NCBI GenBank assembly: GCA_004352715.1
Contig: SCFE01000107.1
Location: forward strand, 878,452 to 942,451
DNA length: 64,000 nucleotides
Direction: 5' to 3'
Source of the DNA: Hofstenia miamia
Lineage: Eukaryota > Xenacoelomorpha > Acoela
Below, piece after piece: positions 44,869 through 57,214 of the stretch (position 1 is the first letter of the stretch; every line of letters starts with the position of its first letter). Position numbers and translations under genes: made by a program. The notes below the pieces were generated by a model. The model was not told the origin of the DNA, ran no database searches, and worked only from the letters and a program-made list of their open reading frames with translations.

Positions 44869-46098
44869 ATAAACATATAGTTTTGATTTAATTCTAAGTA
44901 TATCCAATTGTATAATTTAAAACATTTAATATGTACATATCTTAAATTTCGTATTTAACCTAATTCGAAAAAATGACATAACTTTCATTATTTTGAGCTA
45001 CGTCTCTTTGATTATAACTTGGCATGCTTAATGCCTTAAAAATCATTGGATAAATCACGTGTAGCTCTGTGAAAGCATAATCGATCAACTCCCGTTTTGT
45101 AAAAGTTTTTTTCTTTATAAAATACTCATATTTGAAAAAATGGGCCAAAATTTAAAAAGCTGACTATTACGCCACCGTACACCAAATCAGTATCTGCTAT
45201 ATATTTTCTTAAAATATCACTTCCATTACATCATATACAGGCTTCTAAAACTAAATTTAACTTATTCCACTTCAGAGGTATGTTTAATTTAAGTTTTTAG
45301 CATACTCAATTTTGGTCTAGCAAACAGAAAAACTTAAGAAATTTTTCTGGACAAGAGCAATAAACTTTTCCTAAAATGACCTAAATCGTGCTTAATTTAA
45401 ATGGGCCTAAAGCTTTCTGTGCGGGGTCGAACCTGGGCTTAAATTGTCGGTCCGTCGGTCCGTGTCCAACTTTGCACATGTTATGTAAGATTCTACATTT
45501 TAATTTTAGTACTATTTATTGTATTACAATGTTTGAATGCTTCGCCGCAAAATACTGGCTTTGACTTTCTTCTTAATATGATGTTAACATACCCAAATTA
45601 TTTTTCACTGGTTTAAGTGCTTTATTGGGACACGCAAAAGTTAAGAAGATACATGTACATGTAGTTATGGAAAATTGACAATTTTGACAATAGTTTGATG
45701 CACTTAATAAAGGTTTTATCTTCAGAAAAATTCCCAAAATTGCATTTTGAAAAAAAATCACTTTTTAAATTTGAAAGTTACTATCTACCACATAAATATC
45801 ATTTCTTCATGAGGTCTACTTAAACGTTTTAAACAGCTTAGCGTCCGTTTTAAAGGACAAACCGTTTTTCAACATTTACAAAAATTTTCTCCAAGCCGAT
45901 TTCCGTCTTGATGGGACAAGACCAGCGCGCAGACTTAGAACGAAAAAGAAAGAGGAGACTCTCCTCTATCCTGTGGTGCTTCAGATTGAGCACACCATTA
46001 ATAAGGCCATGGCTTTCAATTTTTCAAACTCCTCGCTAGGGTGGCCTTCTATTACAGGAGGCCTTCAATTACAGGTTTTACAGTATATATATATATAT

Positions 46099-46450
46099 AA
46101 ACGAGTTCATTCCATTAGCAACCACAAAAATTTTCTTGAGTTCCGCCTTTTCAGAGCCGGATAGTATGCCACCAGAACCTTTAGGAGTAAGCTTGACTGA
46201 TTAGAAGTTTTCGGCTGCTTTGTGCATTTGGCAAGATGGGCTAATAGATTTGACTTTCCGGTATGTCTACCATCATTATTTTGTAATTTCAGTGTGCAAA
46301 ACCAGTCCTTGCAGGTAGCGAATTGTGTGAGGGTATCATTCCTATTTGTTGGCACTGCAAATGATTTTCAAACTTCGCCTTTATTGGTGGCTGGTGACAT
46401 TGTAAACCTCCGTGACTTCAAATGATTTTCTAGAGTCGACTTATCCATTT
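46099..46450 (-). pseudogene. BED-type zinc-finger fragment of a hAT-like transposase
   Basis: The minus strand reads DKSTLENHLKSRRF, GEV-KSFA (a stop where BED fingers have Trp), then C-DWFCTLKLQNNDG and KSNLLAHLAKC: Cys-Cys then His-Cys spacing of a BED finger. It ends at a short TA run at 46085-46098. An inverted, roughly 88 per cent identical copy of part of it is at 56045-56220. Confidence 0.65.
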
Positions 46451-46594
46451 CAATAAGTTTTATCACAGTTGATGCTAAGATGATGCTTCAAATTGTTACT
46501 ATGCTAATTGGATGATTATAACTTTCCGCTGAGGTGCACACCAATTATTTAGTGTTATGTTATTTTAGCACCTGAATTTTTCTAGCCGCAATAC

Positions 46595-46716
46595 TACCTG
46601 CATATTTTTTATCTATACCCAACCCATAACCGCACCCGCATTTATAACAAAAGTCATACCAAACCCGCACCCACAACAGCGCGGGTATACCCAACTTATT
46701 TCCACCCTTGATTGTG
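46595..46716. repeat. Fragment of the CGGGTA MITE family
   Basis: Repeats of cccgcaccc and gcgggtataccc words, ending atttccacccttg, a typical hAT-like edge. Related to 27834-28411 and 56890-57010. Confidence 0.5.
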
Positions 46717-47399
46717 ATCAATATGCATAATGTATGAAATTTGCGGTACTTATTTCAATAATAAAACTTCAGAAAATATTTATCAAAACTTATAAATATG
46801 TTGAAATCATAGTTATTGTTGAGGATAGTTATACGCAGTTGAGCGTTTTGGATATTATTTATTATTAGGGTGTTGATGATAATAATGAACTAAAATAGTT
46901 GATGTCAACCTTACAATTATGCATTGGCACTAGATAAATATTCTGATAATTCTATGTATAAAAGCAAAGAAAGTAAATAGTAATATTTTTGAAGTACCTA
47001 TGTATTTATTTAGCATATTTGGGAAATGTTTTGTGCAAACAAAATTTGAAAAAACATGTATAATTCGAGAAGAGGAGGATGTTGCTTTTATAAAATCTCC
47101 TCCTCTATGCTTATCATGATTAAACAGGTTTGAAACCGAAGTGCACGTTTATTAGATTGCTTAAAAAGTAAGTTTTGTCATTAGTATATTTTATATTAAT
47201 TGTTGCCAAATTCAAGAATAAAGCAAAACTTTGAAAATTAACAGAAATATTAATAAATTCAAATAATTCAATGAGTATATTAAAACAATACTTCAAAAAC
47301 ATTAGTTTAGTTCTGATCAGCACTTTTCAAAAGTTTCGGCCCTCCTACTTCACGTTTCTCCAATTTATTTTCAATATCTTTTCGTTATCCCACATGCTT

Positions 47400-48620
47400 G
47401 CCGCTGTGTGTTGTGTACACAACTAAACCCCCATATAACACAAAATGTTGTGCTGTGCTTTGTTGTTTTATATTTGTTGTGTACACAAGACAACATGTTG
47501 TTTGGGGTACACAAAATCAGCGTCACAATATTTTTTTTGTATTTCCTAACTTAGTGATAAACTAGTTAACGCGTTAGTATCAATTATTACATGTAAATAA
47601 AGGAAGTTAAATTGAATTTGCTTGATCATTATATAAATTTGATCTTGCAATACGCTTGAAAATATCAGTTTTAAAATGCTTGTGTCTTTTTCTGGATTTT
47701 CTACTATATTATTATCATTAAATTGCGAATTTCAAACATAATGTTTGAATCTGACAACTAACAAATTTAATTTTTTTCAAATAAACCAAATATTTTACTG
47801 TTCCTTCATTCTATATGTTTAAGAGAAATTTAATACATTTTATCTACTACAGTCATAGCAATGATTTAAATGTACTTGGGTAACAAGGGATTAGACTGGG
47901 TTTGTATCTTCCCTGAAGTGAGAGCCTGGGTTTTAATATATCATACCTACATGAAATGTGTGGTTATATATTTTCATACAAAAAATTAGAGTTATATTTA
48001 ATGTAACATGTAAGCGTAATATTCAGCTCTTACGTAGTAGGTCTAATAAGTCAATCCTAAAAAGCCCACTAATATGTTAGAGTTTTATTAAAAATTTCAG
48101 CTTCTCACCCTTACTATAGTGCATTTCAATTTTTTTGAAATAAGGTTGAAAATCGTAGTGGGCTTAAGGGGGAGCCTTTACTAATAGCTTTTTCCTTTTT
48201 CCTGATAAGATCTTTGTAGTGTACAAGATCAATAAAAATCCTAGTTTCATGGAAAATAAGACAAAATATATACATTAATTCCATTTTTCATTTATCTGTA
48301 TTTTTTAATTATAGATTTGTAAATTCTGCGAAATTCATTTCTCTTTTGGGTTCCCTCGAAAAAGACGTTTTCCAACAAAAGCTATTATAAGAATTAATAT
48401 TGTAAAAATTTCAGTATCTCAGAAGTTGGATTCATTTAAATGGAAAAAACTATATTCTGTTACTTAAAATATTGTTTTACCAAAGAAGGTCGAAGCAACA
48501 CTCCCTTTTAGTGTATGATTTTGTTGCTTTGTGCACTGTATGTTGTGTGACACAACAGATTTTTGCTGTTTTATTGTGGTGGCAATTGTTTTAGAAGACT
48601 TACACAACAGCACGTCTGTT
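47400..48620. repeat. Possible MITE with TGTTGTGTACACAAC words at both ends
   Basis: The left part (47400-47525) and right part (48510-48620) are both made of tgttgtg, acacaac and tgtacaca words in both orientations, with ordinary AT-rich sequence between. They could be subterminal regions of one element or two separate pieces. No ORF. Confidence 0.35.
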
Positions 48621-50652
48621 ATCTGCCTAGTGATTGCCATCGTGAATGTTAATAATTTCCTATAAGAAAAGTTAAATTCAAAAAAATTATTACCTATAAT
48701 TAATTCTGTAGGGATTCCCCAGAGTTTTTCACAAAAACTGCCAATATCCTGTAAAATAGAGCACTACGACAATGTTTCATGAAAATTCAATGTTGGACTG
48801 GGTTGCAGAGCAGCGATTCAGTAAGCACTTCAATTGACATTGGTCACGATTTGTTGGTTTGTGGTTTTACTTAGATTTCATATTTTAGCAATTTTACGGA
48901 CTTTACAAAGTACATACTGTCCCATCAGCTTGATACAGATTTCGAGGGGGGACTATGATAATAATATACTCTTGAATGATTTAAGAGAATCAAGTTAAAT
49001 GTGAATGTCTAATCGGGTATATATTCCCTGTCTATGAATTCTTATACATCATCATGCCATTTTAGCATGCTTGTATAGTGAGGAAATACAAAGCCACAAA
49101 TTGTAGAATTGATTGACAAGCCCAGAGGGGATGCTGAGTAACAAAATCGGTACAAGTTTGAGTATTTACATTCTGAGTTTGATCACATCTTTCAAACACA
49201 GTTATATGAAGAAATCCATGATATAAATTTTATATTTAAGGTTAAACCTTTGAGGACCATAATGAAATTAAAACTGCTTTAGTAGTAAAAAGAATGATTT
49301 GCAGTAAGCAGATTGTAAGATTCGCCCTATCGCCAATATTAAATTTTGAAATGCAAATATGATGCTACACTAGGGTGGTACATATAAGTAGCTGCAGTCC
49401 CAAAAGTATATTAGTGATTGCCAAAAGATGAATGGAAAAAAAACTAGGATAAAAATAATATTTTTCATACATTTGGGTTGAAAAACACTCTTTTTAACCA
49501 CATGATTTGCTAAATTATATTAATTTCCAGATCAGTGATCAGATAGATCAAACAGGAATAAAATACTTAGTTAAGAACAAAAAGTTTGAGGAGTAATTAG
49601 CAGTTTGGCTGAAACTTGATAAATAGATTAACGGGATATTATCTTAAAATTAATCATTCAAAATCCAAATATACTGTGAATTATGGCCCTCTAGAAAAGC
49701 GGATTTGTGTAGGTGGTATATAGATGTACCACTAAATCTCAAAAGGTTAAACAATAATTTGCGGTTAATGAAAAAAATGAAAAAATTTATTAATTCAATT
49801 TTAGCATATTTGCAAGTGGAGTTTCTTTCAATGTCATCGAGAATTCGGACGCATTCATTTTATTTTTTACATTGTACATCGTTTTTATAAAATTTAGTGG
49901 GTGATGTATAATTAGTTCTTAATTAAATGCGGATTTTGTTAGCACAATATTGTAGTTTAAAAAATAATAATTCTGTTAGTGTAAAATAGATTTATACCTA
50001 TTTTAATAGTTGGTCTGTTTACCATAGTTGTGGCAAAAATAAATTCAAAATATACAAAAAATGAACGCTTGTTTTTCAATATTTTAATTTACTTTTCCAC
50101 AATTTCCGAAATACTCAACAAACATTCCTTAAGTACATTAACCGCACTAAGTAAATAGGCTAATGATGAAATAAGTGTCAATATCGAAAATATCTTATGC
50201 AATCCAGATTTCATTTAGTTGTTAAATCAATGTGCATTTACTAGATAATATTTAGTTATTCAAATTATAGATAGAAACAAATCGCAGTGCTAAAGTCAGA
50301 GGCGCACCCAGAGGGGGGGAACTGGGGGAACATTCCTCATGAAATACTTGCCTGTAACCAGTGGCGTAAACAAGGTGTGGAATGTCTCTCAGTCAGATTT
50401 TCAAAACTGCCTTTGACTGGTTAAATAAAAATATTTTCGGTAAAAGATATTAAAAAATTATAAACTAAGGTGATGAAATGCATTTCTTAGCGTCGAATTC
50501 ATCAATATTTCCAAAGAATTTGAGGGGCTTCGGCCCACTTTTGGTTACTTATGGCGGAGATATTCCCCTGGTGTAAAACCCTGCTCACTGCCCTACCTAT
50601 AATAATCATAGTATATAATATGTATTGGCTCTATTCTATGTCTGCAGGGGTA

Positions 50653-51931
50653 GACAATATTAAATTGATGTTGCAATTAATGCAATAATTGGAAATTAAT
50701 TAACCTATTGAATACTTTACAAATTATTCAAATATATAAATTATTTATGATTCACTTAAATCTTCCTGAAATATGTAATCAATTTCTGATTCCAGAAGCA
50801 TTATTATCCTGTCTAGTAAAGTTATATAGTATTGGCTGTTGAGTGTACTGCTCAATTTGATGACCAAAAAATATATCATGCTTCTACCACCCAATTCATT
50901 GTTTTATGTATATTGAAGGCTTAACATTAACCTTATTTCACACCATTGTGACATTCTGTCGGACACCTCATTTTGTCATGTCAAACCTAAAGAAATTAAA
51001 CTATGATCATAAGGTTTACATAAGGTATCTATGGCAGAACCAAATTTCCCATTAGCAAAATTTACTTTTTCTAGAACAATTTCTTTTTAGTGCTAACAGA
51101 TGTTTGAAAATTTTTTTTGTGTTATATATTGATTTTTATTGATACCAAACTGGTTAACTTACTATTATTTTTGATCTAATATTTTTATTGTAATTATTGC
51201 CAAAAATTGGAAATAATCTATTCTCTGAAACGAAAAAATTGATTAATTTACTAAACTAAAAAAATCTATTTGCAGGGTTCCAATTAAAAATTGCATACTC
51301 CTGCGTGCCTGTAATTTATGACGAGGAGCAAATAACAGCGCTACTGAAGTGAAACTAGGAATGAAATTTGGACTAAACATTTGGAAAAGATAGGTTGAAA
51401 TTGAACAAATAGACCACAGTTTTAGTGAATGCTATATAATTTGTTTAACGTTTTGAAATTGTATATTGAAGAACTGAATTTATTATTTTCAATTCAATGT
51501 CCAGATTTCATTGATAATTTCTATTCTAAGATACCTTACTTTGATCTAGCAAGCCGCAATATTGTAGAAAATCTCCTAAAAAATCTCATGAAAATATGCA
51601 GAATTGGAATTAAGTGGGTTGTTGCGGATTCAGGCTGGGTAGGGATTGGCCTAAATTTTCTGATTAGAGTTATTAAAGTCTAAGACGATAAGAAATATCT
51701 AGAGATCACTCTACTACAAAACGAAAGAAGTGTTTCCTATTGAAATTAGGAACAGTTAACAGTGCATCAGCCTGTATTCGAAACTCGCCTCACCCATTGC
51801 TCTAAGGAACAATAAGTGTGTTACCCAGCCTAATAATGGTTACATTGGTGAGGTGTAGGGGATATAATTCATTGTTAGTAATTGATAACATAAACATTCA
51901 TTAATCTTGTTCCGTTCGTTAGGTTAAAATG

Positions 51932-51964
<33 letters not shown>

Positions 51965-52416
51965 NGACAATATTAAATTGATGTTGCAATTAATGCAATA
52001 ATTGAAAATTAATTAACCTATTGAATATTTTACAAATCGATTGCCAATTATTTATGATTCACTTAAATCTTCCTGAAATATTTAATCAATTTCTGATTCC
52101 ATAAGCATTATTATCCTGTCTAGTAAAGTTATATAGCNAACCTCTTAAAAAATCTCATGAAAATATGCAGAATTGGAATTAAGTGGGTTGTTGCGGATTC
52201 AGGCTGGGTAGGGATTGGCCTAAATTTTCTGATTAGAGTTATTAAAGTCTAAGACGATAAGAAATATCTAGAGATCACTCTACTACAAAACGAAAGAAGT
52301 GTTTCCTATTGAAATTAGGAACAGTTAACAGAGCATCAGCCTGCATTCGAAACTCGCCTCACCCATTGCTCTAAGGAACAATAAGTGTGTTAGCCAGACT
52401 ACTAATGGTTACATTG
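50653..52416. other. Duplicated, probably misassembled block with two single-N joins
   Basis: Segment 51966-52136 repeats 50653-50829, and segment 52142-52416 repeats 51573-51847, both at about 95 per cent identity, in the same order. The second set is set off by single N at 51965 and at 52138. Single-N joins around near-identical copies suggest allelic contigs placed in series and not a biological duplication. Confidence 0.8.
51932..51964. repeat. (TA)n microsatellite
   Basis: TA run ending at the single N at 51965. Confidence 0.93.
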
Positions 52417-52521
52417 ATGCAATTAAAGAGAAAATTGAAAGAGTCTAAGACACTTGCATAATCATTAAAATTAAAAATCGCAAAGAAAGTGCAGAAATTT
52501 TATAACCGTTTTTAAATTTAG

Positions 52522-52692
52522 TTTCTTTGCTACGGAATGATTGTACTCAAAAAAAGGAAAGCCACAGGAAAAAAAGTTAAAAAATTTCAACGGAAGCTCC
52601 CAATGGTTTGTCTTACAGCAAATTGGGTTTTCTTCATTTTGAGCTGTCCTCTGATTGTGCAAAAGTCTTTAAAGTTCTTTCATGCATTTAAG
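52522..52692 (+). pseudogene. Receptor B exon 7: ICL3, TM6
   Basis: 171 nt as in A, open, phase 0, with LKKRKATGKKVKKF and FFILSCPLIV. The ICL3 is more basic than in A. Donor aag|gtaagc is intact. Confidence 0.9.
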
Positions 52693-52726
52693 GTAAGCAA
52701 AAGTATTTTGGTTCATACTTTCAAGA

Positions 52727-52732
<6 letters not shown>

Positions 52733-52764
<32 letters not shown>
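52733..52764. repeat. (TA)n microsatellite
   Basis: TA run 40 nt after exon 7 of receptor B, at the same relative place as the TA run (12213) after exon 7 of receptor A. Confidence 0.93.
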
Positions 52765-52766
<2 letters not shown>

Positions 52767-53639
52767 CCTATATATTTTTCGATGCTTTCTGAAATTGTTG
52801 TCGAAAATACAATTGCTCCAAGTGTTCCAATTGTTACATAAAAAATTTAAGTAACTTCTAAACATCTGTGGTGATTACTTAAAATGAAATTCATGACTCA
52901 AAAAACATCACAAATTTGAAATGATCAGAGGATAGAAAAGTGTCTTATGTTTCAATTAATTTTTAAATTGTAGGCAATTTATGCGTGGATCGTTTAGCAT
53001 TATTTGAGTGGTCTGACTATAGAAAATGGAATGTGTTGGGTTAGCTAGATATGGAATGGTCCCAGAATTTAGGCCCAAGTTTGTTCCCGTCAATAACTCG
53101 GGTCATCTTAGGCCTATTATTACTATCCATGTCAAGGCAACTTGATAATTTTTTGGTTTGCTACACAAATGTACTGTTGAGTTTATTTAAAATGTATAGG
53201 AAACAACTACCAACTGAACTTGGAAAATCTAAATTGAATTTAAGAAGAGTAGGCAAAACTAAACTAAAATTTCTTAACTAAAAGTGGAAATATGTTTTTC
53301 AAATCATCTTCTATATATTCACTGCATTAAGTTCTATATTACTTGACTAGGATAAAAATAGGCACTGGGCGTTAAAGAATTGGAAGTATCACAGTCTGAA
53401 AATGCTGAATAGCGATGAAAAAGGACCTTCTTTTACTGAGAAGAAAAAATTCTAGTTAATTGTTTGTTTCTGCTTGGCATTGACAACCAATGGCAATGGT
53501 TTGATTCAAATGTATCTATCGAACCTTCAGCAGAGTGAATTACATAATCTTAAAATAATTTAGTTTCCTTAATGTGAACAAGGTTATGTCTCTATATATG
53601 AATTTGTTAATTATTAATTACTTATTGCTTACAATTTAG

Positions 53640-53900
53640 ACTTTGCTCCAGCTTTATGATAGAAGATATGGAAATGATAGCTATTCATGTTGGTATTGTT
53701 TAATCCTTCAAGAAGGAGGATTATATTATGAAAACTATAGACTTCATATTTATTACTTTCAATGGAATGATGCTCTAAGGTTCTTATGCAGAAATGCTGA
53801 GTCCATATTTAACATTACAAGTGTATTGAATCCTATTGTGTTTATGTTTCTATTTAAAGATTTCATAGTTAAAAAATTAGTTCAATGTAAAATATTTTGA
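53640..53900 (+). pseudogene. Receptor B exon 8: ECL3, TM7, tail
   Basis: Open from the acceptor aatttag|a to TGA 53898-53900. ECL3 Cys residues (SYSCWYC), LRFLCRNAES and SVLNPIVFMF are kept. An AATAAA lies about 150 nt downstream. Confidence 0.9.
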
Positions 53901-54047
53901 AGTTCCTATGTTGTGCTTGGTGTTATTTGGAAATTTGTTTCTGTGATTTAGCATAATGCTCAGTAATTGTATTTTCTTCATTTTAAAAATGTATGCTTCT
54001 AATATTGTTTGTATTACTGTCCATAGTTCATGTATGTTTTACAAGAC

Positions 54048-54053
54048 AATAAA
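54048..54053 (+). promoter_or_regulatory. Possible poly(A) signal of receptor B
   Basis: AATAAA at a plausible distance after the TGA at 53900. In so AT-rich a sequence the hexamer could be chance. Confidence 0.4.
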
Positions 54054-54544
54054 TTCATTAATATCTCTGTTGTATAATAGCATTGAGTAATTTTATTACA
54101 AAATATCAACAACAAACATTTCCCATCTATTTAAGAATAATTTGTGTTGAAGGGGATTAACAGAGCTGCCAACTTAAAGTGGATAAAAGCGGGAAATACT
54201 AAGTTCAAAAGGAGGAGATTTGTGATAAAAGCAGAATATTGCCCTAAAACTGTTGGCATTCAATATCATTAGATTTTGGTGAAATTTCACTAGAGTTACA
54301 TTTTTATAAATTCAATAAGGCTGGCATCTCATGATTGTTTTTTTATGCATTCAAGGCCATTTTGCTGTCCATTTCCCTGAACGTAATAGAAGGAACTATC
54401 TGTAATTGTGTACAGTACTTTTTTACCTCACACGATCTCCTTTTTTATGAAATCTAATTGATTTTGGAACTAATGTCTCTATTCTGTGAGCTGCAAAAAT
54501 CTGATAAAATTTGACAAAGGAGGGTATTAATATTTCAGCCCCCC

Positions 54545-55650
54545 TAGTCAGCATAATATTTACAAGGCATGCTCTAAGAAAGCTGTTGAAAGGAAGAAAC
54601 TCTTTGCAGATACACTATGCGACCAGAAATGGAGCCTGCACTTTGATAGTGAACAAATTGAACGCATGAGTTTTAATCAACAGCTAAAACTAAAATAAAT
54701 CAATTTGGTGCTCTGAAGTTGAGCAATTCAATGCTGAGACTTACAGAAGGACTGAAAGTCCTATTGGATGAATTTCACTTGTGAGGTGCAACCTGAATGA
54801 TTATTTCTGATACCGCAAATGTGAACACTGGACAAAAGAGTGAGATAGTGGTTAGACCTATTTAAGTGCTATGCCAAGCAACAATTTGTGAATTGCGAAA
54901 TCATGATGTCTTTAAAAAGATTCTTGCACCTTGTTATGAATGAACAGTTGGCAGTACAAGCAAATCCCACTAAATCGATTATTTATTTTCAAGGCTACAT
55001 GTATGAAGGCTTCAAGGCCCCTTTGATAATGCAACTCATGTCATTGACCATTAAGATGGTTGGAGGGCTGATATGACATTTCTGGTCTACCTACCCCAAG
55101 CCTTCAGGTAATTCTGTGAAAAAGCGGACCTGTGTTTTGTTAAGTTTCAGAAAATTCGTGAAGCCAGATAGAACTTGCAAGGAATCCTGTCTCTCCTTTC
55201 ATTTTTCCTAATCCCACATAAAGATTGCAAACATTTTGCAGTTCATCTCACATAAATGGCAAACGACTGGTTCAGTAACCAAATTTACATAACTGAAGAT
55301 AATACAGAGCTATCAAAAGCCTTATAGACATACAAGACTGCTCTGAGATGCTTGAAAAAATCATTAGAAACAAAGCCATCAAAATTGAACATCCTCAAAT
55401 GCAATCAATACTGTGAGTGAGCAGTCATTGTTGTGCAAGAACTAAGTAGCATATAAAGGAACAAAAAAAATCTGCAATTACACTTCATTCTCTCCAATGA
55501 CTTACCACAACTTTGTCAGGCTATTGATTTATTCAACTACATGCCCTAGATTCTTTTCATTGCTCTGAACTTTAGTTCATGTAACAGCTATGTATTTAAT
55601 GTTTGGAACTTTTCTTCAACCACAGTCCTACTTTCTACAATTTCACAAAA
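54545..55650 (+). pseudogene. Transposase-like relic (RNase H fold, hAT-like group)
   Basis: The + strand has broken but connected coding traces: KKLFADTLCDQKWSLHFDSEQIERM, a DTxNVNTG-like core seen as an IPQM-TLDKR stretch after frame loss, FLHLVMNEQLAVQ and later QFISHKWQ. This order (W-LHFD, NVNTG, LHLVMDEQLG, VQFISHTWQ) is one I associate with a dispersed invertebrate transposase group with a hAT-like core. Many stops; the assignment rests on pattern memory only. Confidence 0.5.
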
Positions 55651-56044
55651 TGTGACCAAATTTAAAAAAATCGAAGATAATTGTGTGCGAAACATTTTTA
55701 TCAAATACAAAAAAGACGTTGGTTTTCATGGTTTGAATGCAAAAGTTCATCAGAACATCATACAGGATCAAAAAATTGTAAAAAAAGTTGTATATTTATA
55801 TTTGAGTTTATAATTTTATTACTCCTTTTCTTATGCTTTCTATCCTTTTCATTTTGGAATGCGTTATTTTGAATTTGACAATTTACAAAAACTATGAAAT
55901 GTTTCATGTCCCTCATCTTACAAGCAACGTAACCTTAGACATGATCGAGGTCCAAAAACTCAACTCAAAATTTCGAATACTCGAAATCAACTTGATATTA
56001 GCTTGAATACTATAAATTTTTCTTCAGTACGAAATAATGATGGT

Positions 56045-56216
56045 AGACATAACGGAACGTCAAATAAATTAGCCCATCTTGCCAAGTGCACAAAGCAGCC
56101 GAAAACGTCTAATCAGTAAAGCTTACTCCTAAAGGTTCCGGTGGCATACTATCCGGCTCTGAAAATGCGGAACTCAAGAAAATTCTCGTGGATCCTGTTG
56201 TTAATTAAATGAACTC

Positions 56217-56220
<4 letters not shown>
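56045..56220 (+). repeat. Inverted copy of the BED-finger fragment
   Basis: The reverse complement of this stretch matches 46098-46260. As at 46 kb, the fragment stops exactly where a TA run begins (aaacgag-ttcat edge). In the + frame, NKLAHLAKCTKQPK is readable. Confidence 0.85.

Positions 56221-56250
<30 letters not shown>
56219..56250. repeat. (TA)n microsatellite
   Basis: TA run to the left of the 58-N gap. Confidence 0.95.
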
Positions 56251-56308
56251 NNNNNNNNNNNNNNNNNNNNNNNNNNNNNNNNNNNNNNNNNNNNNNNNNN
56301 NNNNNNNN
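56251..56308. other. Assembly gap (58 N)
   Basis: N run enclosed by TA runs on both sides (56219-56250 and 56309-56338); most likely an unresolved TA tract. Confidence 0.97.

Positions 56309-56338
<30 letters not shown>
56309..56338. repeat. (TA)n microsatellite
   Basis: TA run to the right of the 58-N gap. Confidence 0.95.
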
Positions 56339-56339
<1 letters not shown>

Positions 56340-56889
56340 TTACATGTTTCTGCCACGTGTGTTTCACAGAGGCATTCTCTGCCAATGTTGGAGTAGAGAA
56401 CAATCTGAAGGAACTTTTGAATGACATGCGGAATCTGCAAATGTACGTTTCACATTCCTTTGGAAAAAAAAGAGGTCGAACCTGAATCACATCCAATAAT
56501 TTACACAATAGCCTCCGTAATGTGCTAAACGCTATTGTTGGTACTACTCAAACTGAAGAAAATCTTGTTTAGTTAGTGCAGTGATATTCTTCATTTTTTG
56601 TTTTGATCAACACATTGTTTTGGCTAATGTATATCTAAAATTGAACACTAAGTTTAAAAATATTACATTCTGCAAAATATACTACCACCAAAATACAAAT
56701 AATTATTTTCAAACTTACAATTGAAAACAAATAAAATGCATCATCCGAGAAAAATGACAATCATGGTACGTACATGTAAAGCAAAGTTGTAAGATAGAGC
56801 AATGTGTACATATCTGTTATATAAGTTCGAATTAAGAAAATATATAGTGCGATCAAGTGGTGTATATACATTAAGTATTGTCCAATTGG

Positions 56890-57010
56890 AAATTTTTGAA
56901 ATGCGGGTATGATAATAGAAAACCGTGGATGTTGGTCGGGTGCGGCTATGTATTTCAAACAATTTGTGGGTACAAACACTGTGAGTGCGGGCTGGGTACC
57001 CATGTCCACC
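56890..57010. repeat. Fragment of the CGGGTA MITE family
   Basis: Words gcgggtat, tcgggtgcgg, gtgggtac and gctgggtaccc in AT-rich surroundings, related to 27834-28411 and 46595-46716. Confidence 0.5.
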
Positions 57011-57214
57011 ATAAGTTAGAAAATAGTATCGAGTGACATGACTCAGCCTGAACTTTCTAGTGTTAATAAGCAAATTTATTTGAGAACTTAATGCGAAAGT
57101 ACAATAACTAACACAATAGGGGGCAGATATAATTTGTAAATAAATAGAAAATATAAATTTAACATACTTTTTCATATTTAAACACACGTGAAACATATTT
57201 AATGCCGACAACAC

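Larger units (their letters stand above)
44881..52521 (+). other. Receptor B intron 6 and its contents
   Basis: 7.6 kb between TM5 and TM6 exons. It holds a BED-finger transposase fragment (46099-46450), MITE-like pieces (46595-46716, 47400-47530, 48510-48620), a block with the assembly duplication (50653-52416) and (TA)n tracts. Around 50290-50400 are edges resembling dispersed repeats (ggcgcacccagagggggg). No host gene was recognised. Confidence 0.6.
31004..53900 (+). pseudogene. LDLa-domain GPCR, paralogue B (decayed)
   Basis: Exons corresponding to A exons 2 (3' end only), 3, 4, 5, 6, 7 and 8 are at 31004-31069, 31159-31451, 34165-34529, 44262-44515, 44598-44868, 52522-52692 and 53640-53900. 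Lengths of five exons equal or nearly equal those of A, and the phases are the same. Lesions: loss of the signal peptide and LDLa 1-2, a 16-nt deletion in exon 4 giving a stop just before TM1, and a GT-to-AT donor after exon 6. TM3-TM7 exons remain open. It could still yield short transcripts, but a full receptor is not encoded. Confidence 0.85.

Noticed and set aside
44863-44880. AT-AC (U12-type) intron as an explanation for the AT donor in receptor B
   Set aside because: U12 AT-AC donors read ATATCC; this reads ATAAAC, and copy A has an ordinary GT donor at the same place.
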